Below are positions 25,228 through 33,629 of a DNA stretch of 50,066 nucleotides, piece after piece. The notes under the pieces are model-generated. The model had not been told where the DNA came from. It worked only from the letters and a program-made list of their open reading frames with translations, and did not search any database. The position numbers were made by a program, and so were the translations under genes. This stretch comes from Rhodospirillaceae bacterium (GTDB lineage: Bacteria > Pseudomonadota > Alphaproteobacteria > Rhodospirillales > JABJKH01), in assembly GCA_018660465.1 (NCBI GenBank), contig JABJKH010000119.1, forward strand, positions 1-50,066, in the 5' to 3' direction. Every line of letters begins with the position of its first letter. Within the stretch, counting starts at the first letter, position 1.

Positions 25228-27411
25228 TTGGAAACATTCCAGCATACAAGAACGTTTCTGCGGAAAGTAAAAACCGCAATCGGTATCCTTTGCCTCTTCT
25301 CCATTTTTTTATGTGAAACTGCTGCTGCGGATCTAAACAAAGAAATTATCTTCGGCGCCATCGGCAACTTTCCTCCGTACTACCAACTCGACAAAAATGG
25401 CAAAACTTTTGGCTTTTCAATAGATACAACAAAGGCGATCGCACGTCGGCTTGGTTTAAAGATTAAATTCAAGGTCTTTAAAAGCGGACGACTAATGCAC
25501 AAGGCTTTGCGCGAAGGCGAGATCGATGCGCTTCCCAGTTTAGGCATCACGGAATCCCGAAAGAAAATTTATGATTTCACCGCTCCTATCGAGACATTCC
25601 AAATCGTTTATTTCATCCGCAGTGACAGTCACGAAATAAAGACGATGGACGATATACACCAACGCAAAATTGGCGTTACGAGAACCAATGCGGCAAACCG
25701 AATTCTCGCAAGACGAAAAAATGTAAAACGCAAAGTTTTTGCAGACGCGCCAAGTGCACTCTTTGGTTTGCTATCCGCTCAAGTGGATGTCGTAGCTTAC
25801 CCAAAACCTGTGTTTCAAAAGTTGGCTCGGGACGGTGGCATAACAGATCGCTTCAAGATCGTGGGCTCTCCCCTTATTGAAATTAAACGGGGAATGGTCG
25901 TCCAAAAAGGACAATCTGAGCTTCAGGCACTCCTCAATCGGGGTGTGAAAGAGTTTATTACTTCGTCTGAATTCGGAACAATCTATGCACGTCATTTTGG
26001 GCGGCCTGCCACCTATTGGACCACAGATCGTATCGCGCTTGTCATGGGCATGGCCCTGGTTTTAATGACATTCTTTATGGGCGCTTGGCGGTATTATTCG
26101 ACGTTACAGCTTAATCGGAGGCTTACCGCCAGCGCTCAAGAACGCGAACACATCGCCGAAGAACTTCGGAAAAGCGAACGTCGTTTCAAGGATTTCGCTG
26201 ATGCTGCCTCTGATTGGTTCTGGGAGACCGACTCGGATCACAGGTTCACATACATTTCGCAAAGTTATTTTGAAATAACCGGATTTCAGCCTGATGAACG
26301 TTTAGGGAAAACCCGGCAAGAGTTGGTAACAACCAACGATCTAAAGTCAGAAAGCGGCAAATGGACGAAATTTGAAGAAGACCTGAAGGCTCGACGCCCC
26401 TTTAAAGATTTGGAAACATCGACCTCTTCATCCGAAGGGAATGGTTTTTATGTCTTAAACAGTGGCATCCCCGTTTTCGACGACAATAAAAAGTTTCTGG
26501 GCTACCGAGGAGTCTCCACCAATATTACCCAGCAAAAACTTGCCGAAGAAGATCGGATACGGTCTGAAAGGAAGATGCAACAAGACCATACAGAGAACCT
26601 GGAAACGCGTATCCACGAGCGAACCGAGCAATTGCGAGGTGAAATTGAGGAACGCAAACGCATTGAAGAAGACCTAATTGAAGCAAGCACCCGCGCCGAA
26701 TCTGCTAATCAAGCAAAGTCCGAATTCCTTGCCAACATGAGCCATGAACTTCGCACGCCTCTCAATGCCATCATCGGATTTTCAGAAACCCTTAGCCAGA
26801 ATATCTTTGGCGATCTCGCAAACGACAAACAGAAAGAATATATAATCGACATCCATTCATCAGGCATACACCTGTTGGATCTCATCAACGATATTCTTGA
26901 TGTGTCGGCGATTGAGGCTGGGAAATTAGAATTGCATGAATCCGACGTCGATATGAAACAGATTGCTGACGAAGCCATCTTGATGGTCACACCGCGGGCT
27001 GAAAAAGATGGAATTAAGTTGCAAAATCTCGTCGCCGGAAACGGCCTAAAACTCCGTGCAGACAAACGGCGCTTAAAACAAATTTTGGTGAACCTTCTAT
27101 CCAATGCGGTTAAATATACACTTGAGGATACACCGGTGAAAATTACCGGCGGCGCGGGACAAAACGGTGGATTTATCTATAAGGTGGAAGACAGTGGCGT
27201 CGGGATGGATGAAGCTGAAATTGCGACGGCACTGGAAAAATTTGGCCAGATACAGACCACCCTCGGCATAAGCAGAGAAGGCACGGGCCTTGGGCTTCCC
27301 CTCACCCACGGATTGGTCGAAGCCCACGGCGGCACCCTCAATCTTGAAAGCAAACCCGGCGTCGGGACAACCGTTACCATCGAGTTTCCAAAAGAACGGG
27401 TCGTGTCCTGA
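25228..27411 (+). CDS. Histidine kinase with periplasmic solute-binding sensor domain and PAS domain
   Basis: About 727 residues, numbered from the TTG at 25225. A signal-anchor (15-36) is followed by a type 3 periplasmic binding domain (about 41-260) with GAIGNFPPYYQLDKNG. Next come one transmembrane helix (268-290), a PAS domain (320-438, ending in GVSTNITQQK), a coiled coil, HisKA with His507 in MSHELRTP, and HATPase with GVGM at 658-661 and GTGLGL at 686-691. The binding domain resembles amino-acid binding proteins, so the signal is probably a small periplasmic molecule. TTG 25225 is one base from the AGGA ribosome site, so TTG 25228 is likelier. No receiver is attached. Confidence 0.9.
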   Translation: METFQHTRTFLRKVKTAIGILCLFSIFLCETAAADLNKEIIFGAIGNFPPYYQLDKNGKTFGFSIDTTKAIARRLGLKIKFKVFKSGRLMHKALREGEIDALPSLGITESRKKIYDFTAPIETFQIVYFIRSDSHEIKTMDDIHQRKIGVTRTNAANRILARRKNVKRKVFADAPSALFGLLSAQVDVVAYPKPVFQKLARDGGITDRFKIVGSPLIEIKRGMVVQKGQSELQALLNRGVKEFITSSEFGTIYARHFGRPATYWTTDRIALVMGMALVLMTFFMGAWRYYSTLQLNRRLTASAQEREHIAEELRKSERRFKDFADAASDWFWETDSDHRFTYISQSYFEITGFQPDERLGKTRQELVTTNDLKSESGKWTKFEEDLKARRPFKDLETSTSSSEGNGFYVLNSGIPVFDDNKKFLGYRGVSTNITQQKLAEEDRIRSERKMQQDHTENLETRIHERTEQLRGEIEERKRIEEDLIEASTRAESANQAKSEFLANMSHELRTPLNAIIGFSETLSQNIFGDLANDKQKEYIIDIHSSGIHLLDLINDILDVSAIEAGKLELHESDVDMKQIADEAILMVTPRAEKDGIKLQNLVAGNGLKLRADKRRLKQILVNLLSNAVKYTLEDTPVKITGGAGQNGGFIYKVEDSGVGMDEAEIATALEKFGQIQTTLGISREGTGLGLPLTHGLVEAHGGTLNLESKPGVGTTVTIEFPKERVVS

Positions 27412-27441
27412 CCTTTTCAATTACTTAAGATTTAATGGAAT

Positions 27442-28953
27442 TTATTGGGATTCGAGCAGGCGGTACCCCTTTCCCTCCACATAAATGTATCTTCGGCCGT
27501 TAATTGTCCGAACGTAGTTTTTACCAGGTGTTAGCACGCGGATCTGATTCTTGCCCAACCACTGGGCCGCCCCGCCATGACCATCAAGTGCGGCCTTGGT
27601 AATTTGCTTCAGTGCCTTGCTCCTATCCTTAGGCATGCCAATTCCATAGTACTGCATGACGCCAACATTAAATCGTGCCGCATGATTGCCTTGCTTCATT
27701 GCCTTTTGGAACCACTGAGCGGCAACAGTAGAGTTCTTCTTAACCCCCCAGCCATTGGCATAAAGCGCGCCTAAGTTAAGCTGCGAAGATGCGATCCCTT
27801 TAAGAGCCCCGAGCTTAAGCCATTTAGCCGCAGCTTTGTAATCGACCTCTTCCTTGCGGTCTCGCATATACATCAGGCCGAGCATTCTTACTGCACCAAG
27901 GTCGCCCTTTTCGCCCGCCTTAATGTACCATTTCCGAGCTTCTTCCCGATCCAGGTCTGTATCGCGCCCGGCCAAGTAGGCATCGCCAATTTTAGCCATT
28001 CGACGCGGACTTAACTTCGCCCCATTTAAGCCCGCCTCACGGTACCATTTAATTGATTCACCCGTATCTTTTTCGACCCCACTGCCAGCCGCATAGGCCT
28101 CTGCAACCCTGACCTGAGCCTGTGCATTGCCGCGTTCCGCCGCCTTTAGATACCATTTGAAAGCAATGTTAATATTCTTTTCGACGGAAATTCCATGCTC
28201 ATAAAATCGCCCAACGGCGACCTGCGCTAATTTGGACCCTTCTTCGGCCGCAAAATTATAAAGCTGAAATGCCTTTGTGGTGTTTTTCTCGACCCCCCAT
28301 CCGCGTTCGTACTGGCTGGCCAAGAGATATTGAGCATCTATATTTCCCTGGTCACCCGCGCGCCCAAACCACTTTGCGGCGGTCTCGTAATCCTTTGCCG
28401 TGCCTTGGCGCTCAAAATAGATTTTACCGAGCGCGAGACTCGCTTCTTCATCAAACCGTTGCGCCTTTTTCTCGAGCGCATTTATCTTAGCTTGATCAAG
28501 CTTCTTCAGCGGCTTATCGAGATTATGCTTCTTGATCAATTCCGCAGCCAGCTTATCTCCGTTGGCCGCAGCCTTTTTGTACCAAGTTGCCGCATGAACG
28601 CGGCTGCGAATGACCCCTTGTCCCAGAAGGTACAACCGACCCAGGCCGTTTTGAGCCTTCACATGACCCTGAGCAGCGGCGTGACGATACCAGCGCGCGG
28701 CCTGATAAACATTTCGCTCCTGGCCTTGGCCGATTTCATAGGAGCGACCGAGCACATACTGTGACTCCCGGTCTCCCTTCTGAGCCTCGGCTTTAAGCTC
28801 TTTTAATTTTTGTTCTGCGGCCTTGAGTTTCTCATCTGATGATTGCTCTTTTTTACTCTTCGGGGCGTCAGGCTCCGCCACAACGATAGAAGACGCACTT
28901 ACCAACACGGCTCCAATAAGACTTAAAGTTACTATAATTCCGTGCAAGTTCAC
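27442..28953 (-). CDS. Secreted Sel1-repeat protein
   Basis: About 503 residues: a signal peptide (about 1-27, ending VVA), a charged linker (30-60), then roughly ten Sel1-type repeats of 36 residues, such as AARWYRHAAAQGHVKAQNGLGRLY and AAKWFGRAGDQGNIDAQYLLAS. A short C-terminal tail (RTINGRRYIYVEGKGYRLLE) may anchor or bind. Sel1 proteins are scaffolds for envelope and signalling proteins. The start is either GTG 28953 or TTG 28947; the TTG has GGAG at a better distance (eight bases). Confidence 0.88.
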   Translation of the reverse strand: MNLHGIIVTLSLIGAVLVSASSIVVAEPDAPKSKKEQSSDEKLKAAEQKLKELKAEAQKGDRESQYVLGRSYEIGQGQERNVYQAARWYRHAAAQGHVKAQNGLGRLYLLGQGVIRSRVHAATWYKKAAANGDKLAAELIKKHNLDKPLKKLDQAKINALEKKAQRFDEEASLALGKIYFERQGTAKDYETAAKWFGRAGDQGNIDAQYLLASQYERGWGVEKNTTKAFQLYNFAAEEGSKLAQVAVGRFYEHGISVEKNINIAFKWYLKAAERGNAQAQVRVAEAYAAGSGVEKDTGESIKWYREAGLNGAKLSPRRMAKIGDAYLAGRDTDLDREEARKWYIKAGEKGDLGAVRMLGLMYMRDRKEEVDYKAAAKWLKLGALKGIASSQLNLGALYANGWGVKKNSTVAAQWFQKAMKQGNHAARFNVGVMQYYGIGMPKDRSKALKQITKAALDGHGGAAQWLGKNQIRVLTPGKNYVRTINGRRYIYVEGKGYRLLESQ

Positions 28954-29034
28954 CGCTCCGTCAAAGGTTCCTTGAATTGAGCCCCATCCTCCTCAATAAA
29001 GGGTCTTCGCGCAACCCAAGGGAAGACTAAATTG

Positions 29035-29658
29035 ATGAAAAAATCAGATGTCGAAGTGATTGAACACAAGACTGTCTTTCAAGGTTACTTTCGGGTTGAT
29101 CAATACAAACTACGTCACAAGCGGTTTGAAGGCGGCATGACAGACATCATGACCCGCGAGATTTTCGAGCGCGGCCATTCCTGTATCGTGCTGCTGTATG
29201 ATCCAGATTTAGATCAGGTTGTTTTGGTTGAGCAATTTCGCCCCGGTGTTTTAGCCGCCACGGCATCGCCATGGTTTCCGAATGACTACGCGCCGTGGCT
29301 GATTGAGGCCGTCGCCGGTATCATCGAAGAAGGCGAAAGCCCCGATGACGTCGCGCGCCGTGAAGTTAAAGAAGAAACGGGCTGCGAGTTATTGGATATG
29401 ATGCCGCTCAATCAGTTCTTTATCAGCCAAGGCGGCAGTTCTGAATCGTGCTTTACCTACTTGGGACGGGTCGATGCGTCTAAAGCGGGTGGCGTTCATG
29501 GCTTGGCGCACGAACATGAAGATATTCGGGTTTTCGTCGCCGATGCGGATGAAGCGTTTGATTGGGTACGCACCGGCAAGGTCGCAAACATGGTCTTGGC
29601 AAACGTTCTGCAATGGTTACAGATCAATCGGGATGATGTTCGCATCAAGTGGGCTTGA
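29035..29658 (+). CDS. Nudix hydrolase, ADP-ribose pyrophosphatase type
   Basis: A 207-residue Nudix protein. The Nudix box is complete (GIIEEGESPDDVARREVKEETG), giving the metal-binding REVKEETG. FRPGVLAATASPWFPNDYAPWLIEAVAG in front of it resembles the ADP-ribose pyrophosphatase (NudF/TrgB) group, which splits ADP-ribose to AMP and ribose-5-phosphate. The ATG at 29035 is chosen (GGAAG about ten bases upstream) over TTG at 29032. It precedes cysK by 79 bases. Confidence 0.92.
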   Translation: MKKSDVEVIEHKTVFQGYFRVDQYKLRHKRFEGGMTDIMTREIFERGHSCIVLLYDPDLDQVVLVEQFRPGVLAATASPWFPNDYAPWLIEAVAGIIEEGESPDDVARREVKEETGCELLDMMPLNQFFISQGGSSESCFTYLGRVDASKAGGVHGLAHEHEDIRVFVADADEAFDWVRTGKVANMVLANVLQWLQINRDDVRIKWA

Positions 29659-29737
29659 TTAGCCCTTACCCCCCCGCTACCTTTCATTTTTCCAATTTAC
29701 GCCTTTCATTCTTTTAATTTACGAACGGACCGAACGT

Positions 29738-30739
29738 ATGGCAATTCGCAAAGACTTCCTCGACGCCATTGGTAACACGCCGATGATCCGCCTGAAAAAG
29801 GCGTCCGAACTAACAGGATGCGAAATCCTGGCGAAGATGGAGTTCCTGAACCCGGGCAGCTCAATAAAAGACCGCGCAGCCCTGTTCATCATCAAGGACG
29901 CGCTGGCCAGCGGCAGGTTGGAGCCCGGCGGCGTCATTGTTGAAGGCACGGCAGGTAATACAGGTATCGGTCTTGCCTTGGTCGGAAACGCCATCGGCAG
30001 CCGCTCTGTCATCGTCATTCCAGAGACCCAGACCCAGGAAAAGAAAGACGCGCTTCTATCCTGTGGTGTGGAACTGATCCAAGTCCCTGCCCTGCCTTAT
30101 AAGAACCCAGACAACTACATCCGCTATTCAGGTCGCCTGGCCGAAGAACTGGCGGCAAAGGAACCCAAGGGCGCGATCTGGGCCAATCAATTCGATAACG
30201 TCGCCAACCGCCAAGCCCATATCGAAGGCACGGGCCCGGAAATTTGGGACCAAACCGAAGGTAAGGTCGATGGCTTTATCTGCGCGGTCGGCACGGGCGG
30301 AACCTTGGCAGGGGTCGCCACCGCGCTGAGAGAGCGCAACAAAGACATTAAAATTGGGCTCGCCGATCCGTTTGGGGCGGCATTGTATGAATGGTATAAG
30401 AACGGCGAACTAAAATCCGAAGGGGACTCAATCAGCGAGGGCATTGGCCAAGGCCGCATCACCGGCAATCTGGAAGGCCTCGAAATCGATATGCCGTATC
30501 AGATTTCAGATAACGAATGGCTGCCGATTCTCTATGACATGATTCAGGAAGAAGGCCTTTTGCTGGGGACATCCAGCGGCATCAACGTCGCCGGTGCCAT
30601 GCGCATGGCCAAGGACCTGGGGCCCGGCCACACCATCGTCACCGTGCTGGGGGACTACGCCAGTCGCTATCAAAGCAAACTGTTCAACGTTGAGTTCTTA
30701 AAATCCAAAGGCCTGCCCTGCCCGCCTTGGATGGTTTAG
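29738..30739 (+). CDS. Cysteine synthase (O-acetylserine sulfhydrylase family)
   Basis: A 333-residue PLP enzyme of the cysteine synthase/cystathionine beta-synthase family. The PLP-binding Lys44 sits in SSIKDRAA, the phosphate-binding glycines are in GTGGTLAG, and the substrate loop reads GTAGNTG rather than the usual TSGNTG. It would make cysteine from O-acetylserine and sulfide, though homologues with other nucleophiles exist. The next gene, a sulfurtransferase, starts 11 bases after its stop, so the pair looks like a sulfur assimilation or sulfane-sulfur operon. Confidence 0.92.
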   Translation: MAIRKDFLDAIGNTPMIRLKKASELTGCEILAKMEFLNPGSSIKDRAALFIIKDALASGRLEPGGVIVEGTAGNTGIGLALVGNAIGSRSVIVIPETQTQEKKDALLSCGVELIQVPALPYKNPDNYIRYSGRLAEELAAKEPKGAIWANQFDNVANRQAHIEGTGPEIWDQTEGKVDGFICAVGTGGTLAGVATALRERNKDIKIGLADPFGAALYEWYKNGELKSEGDSISEGIGQGRITGNLEGLEIDMPYQISDNEWLPILYDMIQEEGLLLGTSSGINVAGAMRMAKDLGPGHTIVTVLGDYASRYQSKLFNVEFLKSKGLPCPPWMV

Positions 30740-30750
30740 GGAATATAATC

Positions 30751-31611
30751 ATGGAATACACCAACCCAGACGCCTTAGCCGAAACAGAATGGCTGGCCCA
30801 AAACCTGGAAGCCTCCGGCGTAAAAGTACTCGACTGCACCTACGCCATGCCGGGAATCACGATCAATCCCATCGATGAATTCAACAAAAAGCATATTCCC
30901 GGTGCTGTGTGGTTCGATATTAACGACATTTCGGATAATCCAGGCGGAAAGAACCATATGCTGCCGTCAGCAGACGCATTTGCCGAAAAGGTTGGCGCCC
31001 TTGGAATTTCTGCCGAAGACCACGTGATTACCTACGATCATATTGGCGGAATGTCAGCGGCAGCTCGGGTATGGTGGATGTTCCGCTGCTTTGGTCATGA
31101 CAAGGTTTCCTGGCTAAATGGGTCCTTGCCTAAATGGGAGGCGGAAAATCGCCCTGTGACAGGCGATGCCCCCTCTATTACAGCAACATCCTACGCCGGA
31201 AAGCCGCTGAATAAAGACCTCGTCCGCTCCATCCAACAAATGAAGGACAACGTCAGCAGTCACTCTGAGCAAGTGATTGATGCCCGGGCCAACCCTCGTT
31301 TCACTGGCGAAGACCCGGGTCCGAACCCCAACATAAAGGCGGGCCATATTCCGGGCAGCGTCAATGTCCCATATAAGGTCCTGCTCGACCCCAGCGACGG
31401 CACCATGCTGCCGGCGAATAGCTTGACCGATATATTCTCCGATCAAGGCGTTAATCTGGGCCTGCCCATCGCCAACAGCTGTGGCTCCGGGGTTACAGCT
31501 AACATCCCGCTTTTGGCGCTTTATCTGCTCGGTAACACCAATGCCGCTGTCTATGACGGGTCGTGGAATGAATGGGGTGCAGACGCCGATACGCCTGTGG
31601 AAACGGGGTAA
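30751..31611 (+). CDS. sseA: 3-mercaptopyruvate sulfurtransferase (two-domain rhodanese family)
   Basis: A 286-residue protein with two rhodanese domains. The N-terminal domain is inactive and the C-terminal one carries the catalytic Cys244 in SCGSGVTA. The CGSGVT loop is typical of mercaptopyruvate sulfurtransferase rather than thiosulfate rhodanese. It forms a persulfide that can be passed to carriers such as TusA. The ATG at 30751 has GGGA eight bases upstream; an ATG at 30727 would overlap the end of cysK. It is co-transcribed with the cysteine synthase gene. Confidence 0.9.
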   Translation: MEYTNPDALAETEWLAQNLEASGVKVLDCTYAMPGITINPIDEFNKKHIPGAVWFDINDISDNPGGKNHMLPSADAFAEKVGALGISAEDHVITYDHIGGMSAAARVWWMFRCFGHDKVSWLNGSLPKWEAENRPVTGDAPSITATSYAGKPLNKDLVRSIQQMKDNVSSHSEQVIDARANPRFTGEDPGPNPNIKAGHIPGSVNVPYKVLLDPSDGTMLPANSLTDIFSDQGVNLGLPIANSCGSGVTANIPLLALYLLGNTNAAVYDGSWNEWGADADTPVETG

Positions 31612-31717
31612 TTTGGCTATTAACACCCATTAACACCACCGTCATACACTCCATATCACCTGTTCACATCGCTCTGTCATAGTGAAATCCTAAACAGAGT
31701 AGAGCAGGTAAAAGATC

Positions 31718-31918
31718 ATGTCGGCGGCACCCATGCGGTATTACGCGATTTTAAAAGACGGCGAGATCTTTTCGGTCATGCTGGCGACCGAATTCGCCGC
31801 AGAAAGCAACGCTGAATACATGGCAGGCCAACAAGTGGACGCCCTCTGGTCTTATAAGGCTGTGGCAAAACCAATTTCACAGACGAAAGACGCCTACCAC
31901 CGACCAGGAGGATTCTAA
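31718..31918 (+). CDS. Small protein A of a paralogous pair, unknown function
   Basis: A 66-residue soluble protein with the core RYYAILKDGEIFSVM near residues 7-21. It aligns without gaps over its first 49 residues with the small protein at 33246, sharing 18 identical positions including YAIL-DG, VM, TE, Tyr34 and WS. That rules out a chance frame. No signal peptide or membrane segment and no recognised family. The copy ends with a Gly-rich tail. A strong hairpin (31954-31985) follows it. The two copies flank the MBL-fold gene. Confidence 0.8.
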   Translation: MSAAPMRYYAILKDGEIFSVMLATEFAAESNAEYMAGQQVDALWSYKAVAKPISQTKDAYHRPGGF

Positions 31919-31953
31919 GACCACAGAATCGTTACTCAACGAGACCTCTATGA

Positions 31954-31985
31954 CTGAGAATTGGGACTAAGTCCCGGAATCTCAG
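31954..31985 (+). other. Stem-loop downstream of small gene A
   Basis: CTGAGA (31954-31959) and TCTCAG (31980-31985) form an outer stem. GGGAC and GTCCC (31963-31967, 31971-31975) form an inner stem with a TAA loop, separated by ATT and GGAA internal-loop bases. No T-tract follows, so it is not a typical rho-independent terminator. It could be a transcript-stabilising or regulatory structure. Confidence 0.6.
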
Positions 31986-32093
31986 GCTCTACCCGCCAAT
32001 ATGACCCTTGCGCCCCCAAGCTGAATTAAGTTGACATCACACCCGTGAATTTGCGTCATGGATCAATCAAAAATTTAAATTCGGGAGGGTTCA

Positions 32094-33068
32094 ATGAAAA
32101 AGTTATGCGTTGCTGCCGTGGCGGCAGTTATGTTTACCGGTGCCTATGGCGCACCGGCGTATTCCGCAAATGTTAAAATCACACCATTGGGCAGTCACGA
32201 TGGTGAATTCTGTGCCCGTGACCGGGCCTTTGTTTTAGAAGATCCAAACGGTACACGCATTCTGTTTGATGTCGGTATGACCGTTGCCGGGCCGGATGAT
32301 CCACGGCTGGGGAAAATTGACGTGGTGTTGATCAGTTCGCTTCACGGTGATCACATTGGCGCCAAACATATCCCGGAAGTCGGTGCCGGCACGTGCGGCA
32401 AGCCCGGCATCAAAGTCTCTGCCATGCCGGAATCTCTGACCGTCAAAATCGCTGCCAATAAGGGCGCGAAGCTGGTTGGGGGCGGCCACATGAGGGCGTT
32501 CTTCAAACCCCGTCTAAAGTGGGCTGGTGGAGACCCAAAGCAGATGGACATCCTGCGCTTCGGCGGCAAGCGAACCTATAACGGAATTAAAATTGCCACC
32601 GTTCAAGCCATCCATGCCTACGGCGCGTCCCCCGGACTTCTCAAGGGCGATCTCGGCAAAATGATGAAGGAAAATGGCCTAACTGCCATTGCTGGCCCGG
32701 ACAGCGGGTTCGTTATTAACTTCACCAATGGTCTGGTCGTCTATTTGTCCGCAGACACCGGCCACACATCCGATATGGATACCATCGTTCGGCGCTACTA
32801 TGGCGCTGAGTTGGCGATTATGAACATCGGCGATATCTTCACCATGGGGCCGGAAGAAGCCGCCTGGGCGGTCAATGAATTGATCCGCCCCAAAGCTGCA
32901 ATCATGACCCACGCCAACCAGGAATCCACTAAGGGCGGTAAAGTCGTTCCCGGCACCAGGGCCGAAACCTTCATCAAGGGCGTACGTTCCATTCCTGTCC
33001 ATGTCCCGCTATCAGGCCGGACGATGGAATTCGATGGCAATGCCCAGTGTTTGAAGGGATGCAACTGA
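32094..33068 (+). CDS. Secreted MBL-fold metallohydrolase-like protein, altered metal motif
   Basis: A 324-residue protein with a signal peptide (1-25, ending YSA). The metallo-beta-lactamase fold is recognisable: SSLHGDHIG at 81-89, a later His near 195 (IHAYGAS), Asp in SADTGH and MTHAN near the end. The canonical HxHxDH becomes SxLHGDH, so the first metal ligand is Ser82 while His84, Asp86 and His87 remain. One metal site may therefore be altered. The substrate is unknown; it acts outside the cytoplasm. A strong terminator follows, and paralogous small genes lie on each side. Confidence 0.82.
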   Translation: MKKLCVAAVAAVMFTGAYGAPAYSANVKITPLGSHDGEFCARDRAFVLEDPNGTRILFDVGMTVAGPDDPRLGKIDVVLISSLHGDHIGAKHIPEVGAGTCGKPGIKVSAMPESLTVKIAANKGAKLVGGGHMRAFFKPRLKWAGGDPKQMDILRFGGKRTYNGIKIATVQAIHAYGASPGLLKGDLGKMMKENGLTAIAGPDSGFVINFTNGLVVYLSADTGHTSDMDTIVRRYYGAELAIMNIGDIFTMGPEEAAWAVNELIRPKAAIMTHANQESTKGGKVVPGTRAETFIKGVRSIPVHVPLSGRTMEFDGNAQCLKGCN

Positions 33069-33093
33069 TAAAATCAGAATAACATGATCACTT

Positions 33094-33121
33094 AAAACCC
33101 CCGGTTTTCCGGGGGTTTTTT
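33094..33121 (+). terminator. Rho-independent terminator after the MBL gene
   Basis: CCCCCGG (33098-33104), loop TTTT, CCGGGGG (33109-33115), followed by at least six T. It begins about 30 bases after the stop codon. Confidence 0.92.
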
Positions 33122-33245
33122 TATCTAAACGGTGATTTCACCCTTATTAATACTCATTCACATATTTGAAAGGTTTCTGAAATTCTGAGTTAACACCCCT
33201 CCTTTAGAGTTTTAATTACTGAAACAAGGGAATGGGAGAAAACAA

Positions 33246-33434
33246 ATGTCAGCACATCTTATGGACCACTATGCGATCTTGCGGGACGGCCACCCCTACA
33301 AGGTCATGCACTGCACCGAAAACATCATTCAATTCAGCGTTGGCTACCTGAGCCAAGAACACCGCAATTGTAAATGGTCGTTCTTTAAGGTTACCGACTG
33401 CGACAGCAATATGCCCAGCCCCCAGATTCATTAA
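33246..33434 (+). CDS. Small protein B of the paralogous pair, unknown function
   Basis: A 62-residue protein with DHYAILRDGHPYKVM near residues 7-21, paralogous to the one at 31718 (18 of 49 positions identical, no gaps). GGGAGAAAAC precedes the ATG. Compared with A it has cysteines at 23, 42 and 52 and ends in NMPSPQIH. It is separated from the MBL gene by a terminator, so it has its own promoter, and it is followed by about 120 untranslated bases and another terminator. The function is unknown. Confidence 0.8.
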   Translation: MSAHLMDHYAILRDGHPYKVMHCTENIIQFSVGYLSQEHRNCKWSFFKVTDCDSNMPSPQIH

Positions 33435-33436
33435 AG

Positions 33437-33590
33437 CGTTACCCGCGGGGTGGTTGGGCCTGGTGTTTTTAGCCCCTCCTGTTGGCACCAAGGACCGATC
33501 ACTCCGCCTTTTTATCCCCTGCACGTTGCTATTAAATGCAACGGCAAAACCTGCCCCTCGGTATAAAAGCCGAGGGGCTTTTTTTGCCTA
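33437..33590 (+). ncRNA. Possible structured 3' region or small RNA after small gene B
   Basis: About 150 untranslated bases contain a hairpin at 33524-33543 (CGTTGC, 8-base loop, GCAACG) and end with the strong terminator at 33553-33585. A transcript with this form could be a 3'UTR or release a small RNA. No RNA family is recognised, so the call is tentative. Confidence 0.35.
33553..33585 (+). terminator. Rho-independent terminator after small gene B
   Basis: GCCCCTCGG (33553-33561) pairs with CCGAGGGGC (33570-33578), loop TATAAAAG, followed by seven T. Confidence 0.93.
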
Positions 33591-33629
33591 GGTCTGGCGT
33601 CACCCTTCTGGCGGCGCTAAAGTCTCCCC

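Noticed and set aside
26709-27104. Minus-strand frame opposite the kinase core
   Set aside because: Shadow of HisKA/HATPase coding sequence; no ribosome site and no family resemblance.
29659-29737. Riboswitch or S-box leader ahead of the cysteine synthase
   Set aside because: The gap is only 79 bases and pyrimidine-rich, with no hairpin pattern of a known sulfur riboswitch.
31718-33434. Toxin-antitoxin interpretation of the small protein pair
   Set aside because: The two are paralogues of each other, separated by another gene and a terminator, with no toxin-like motif.
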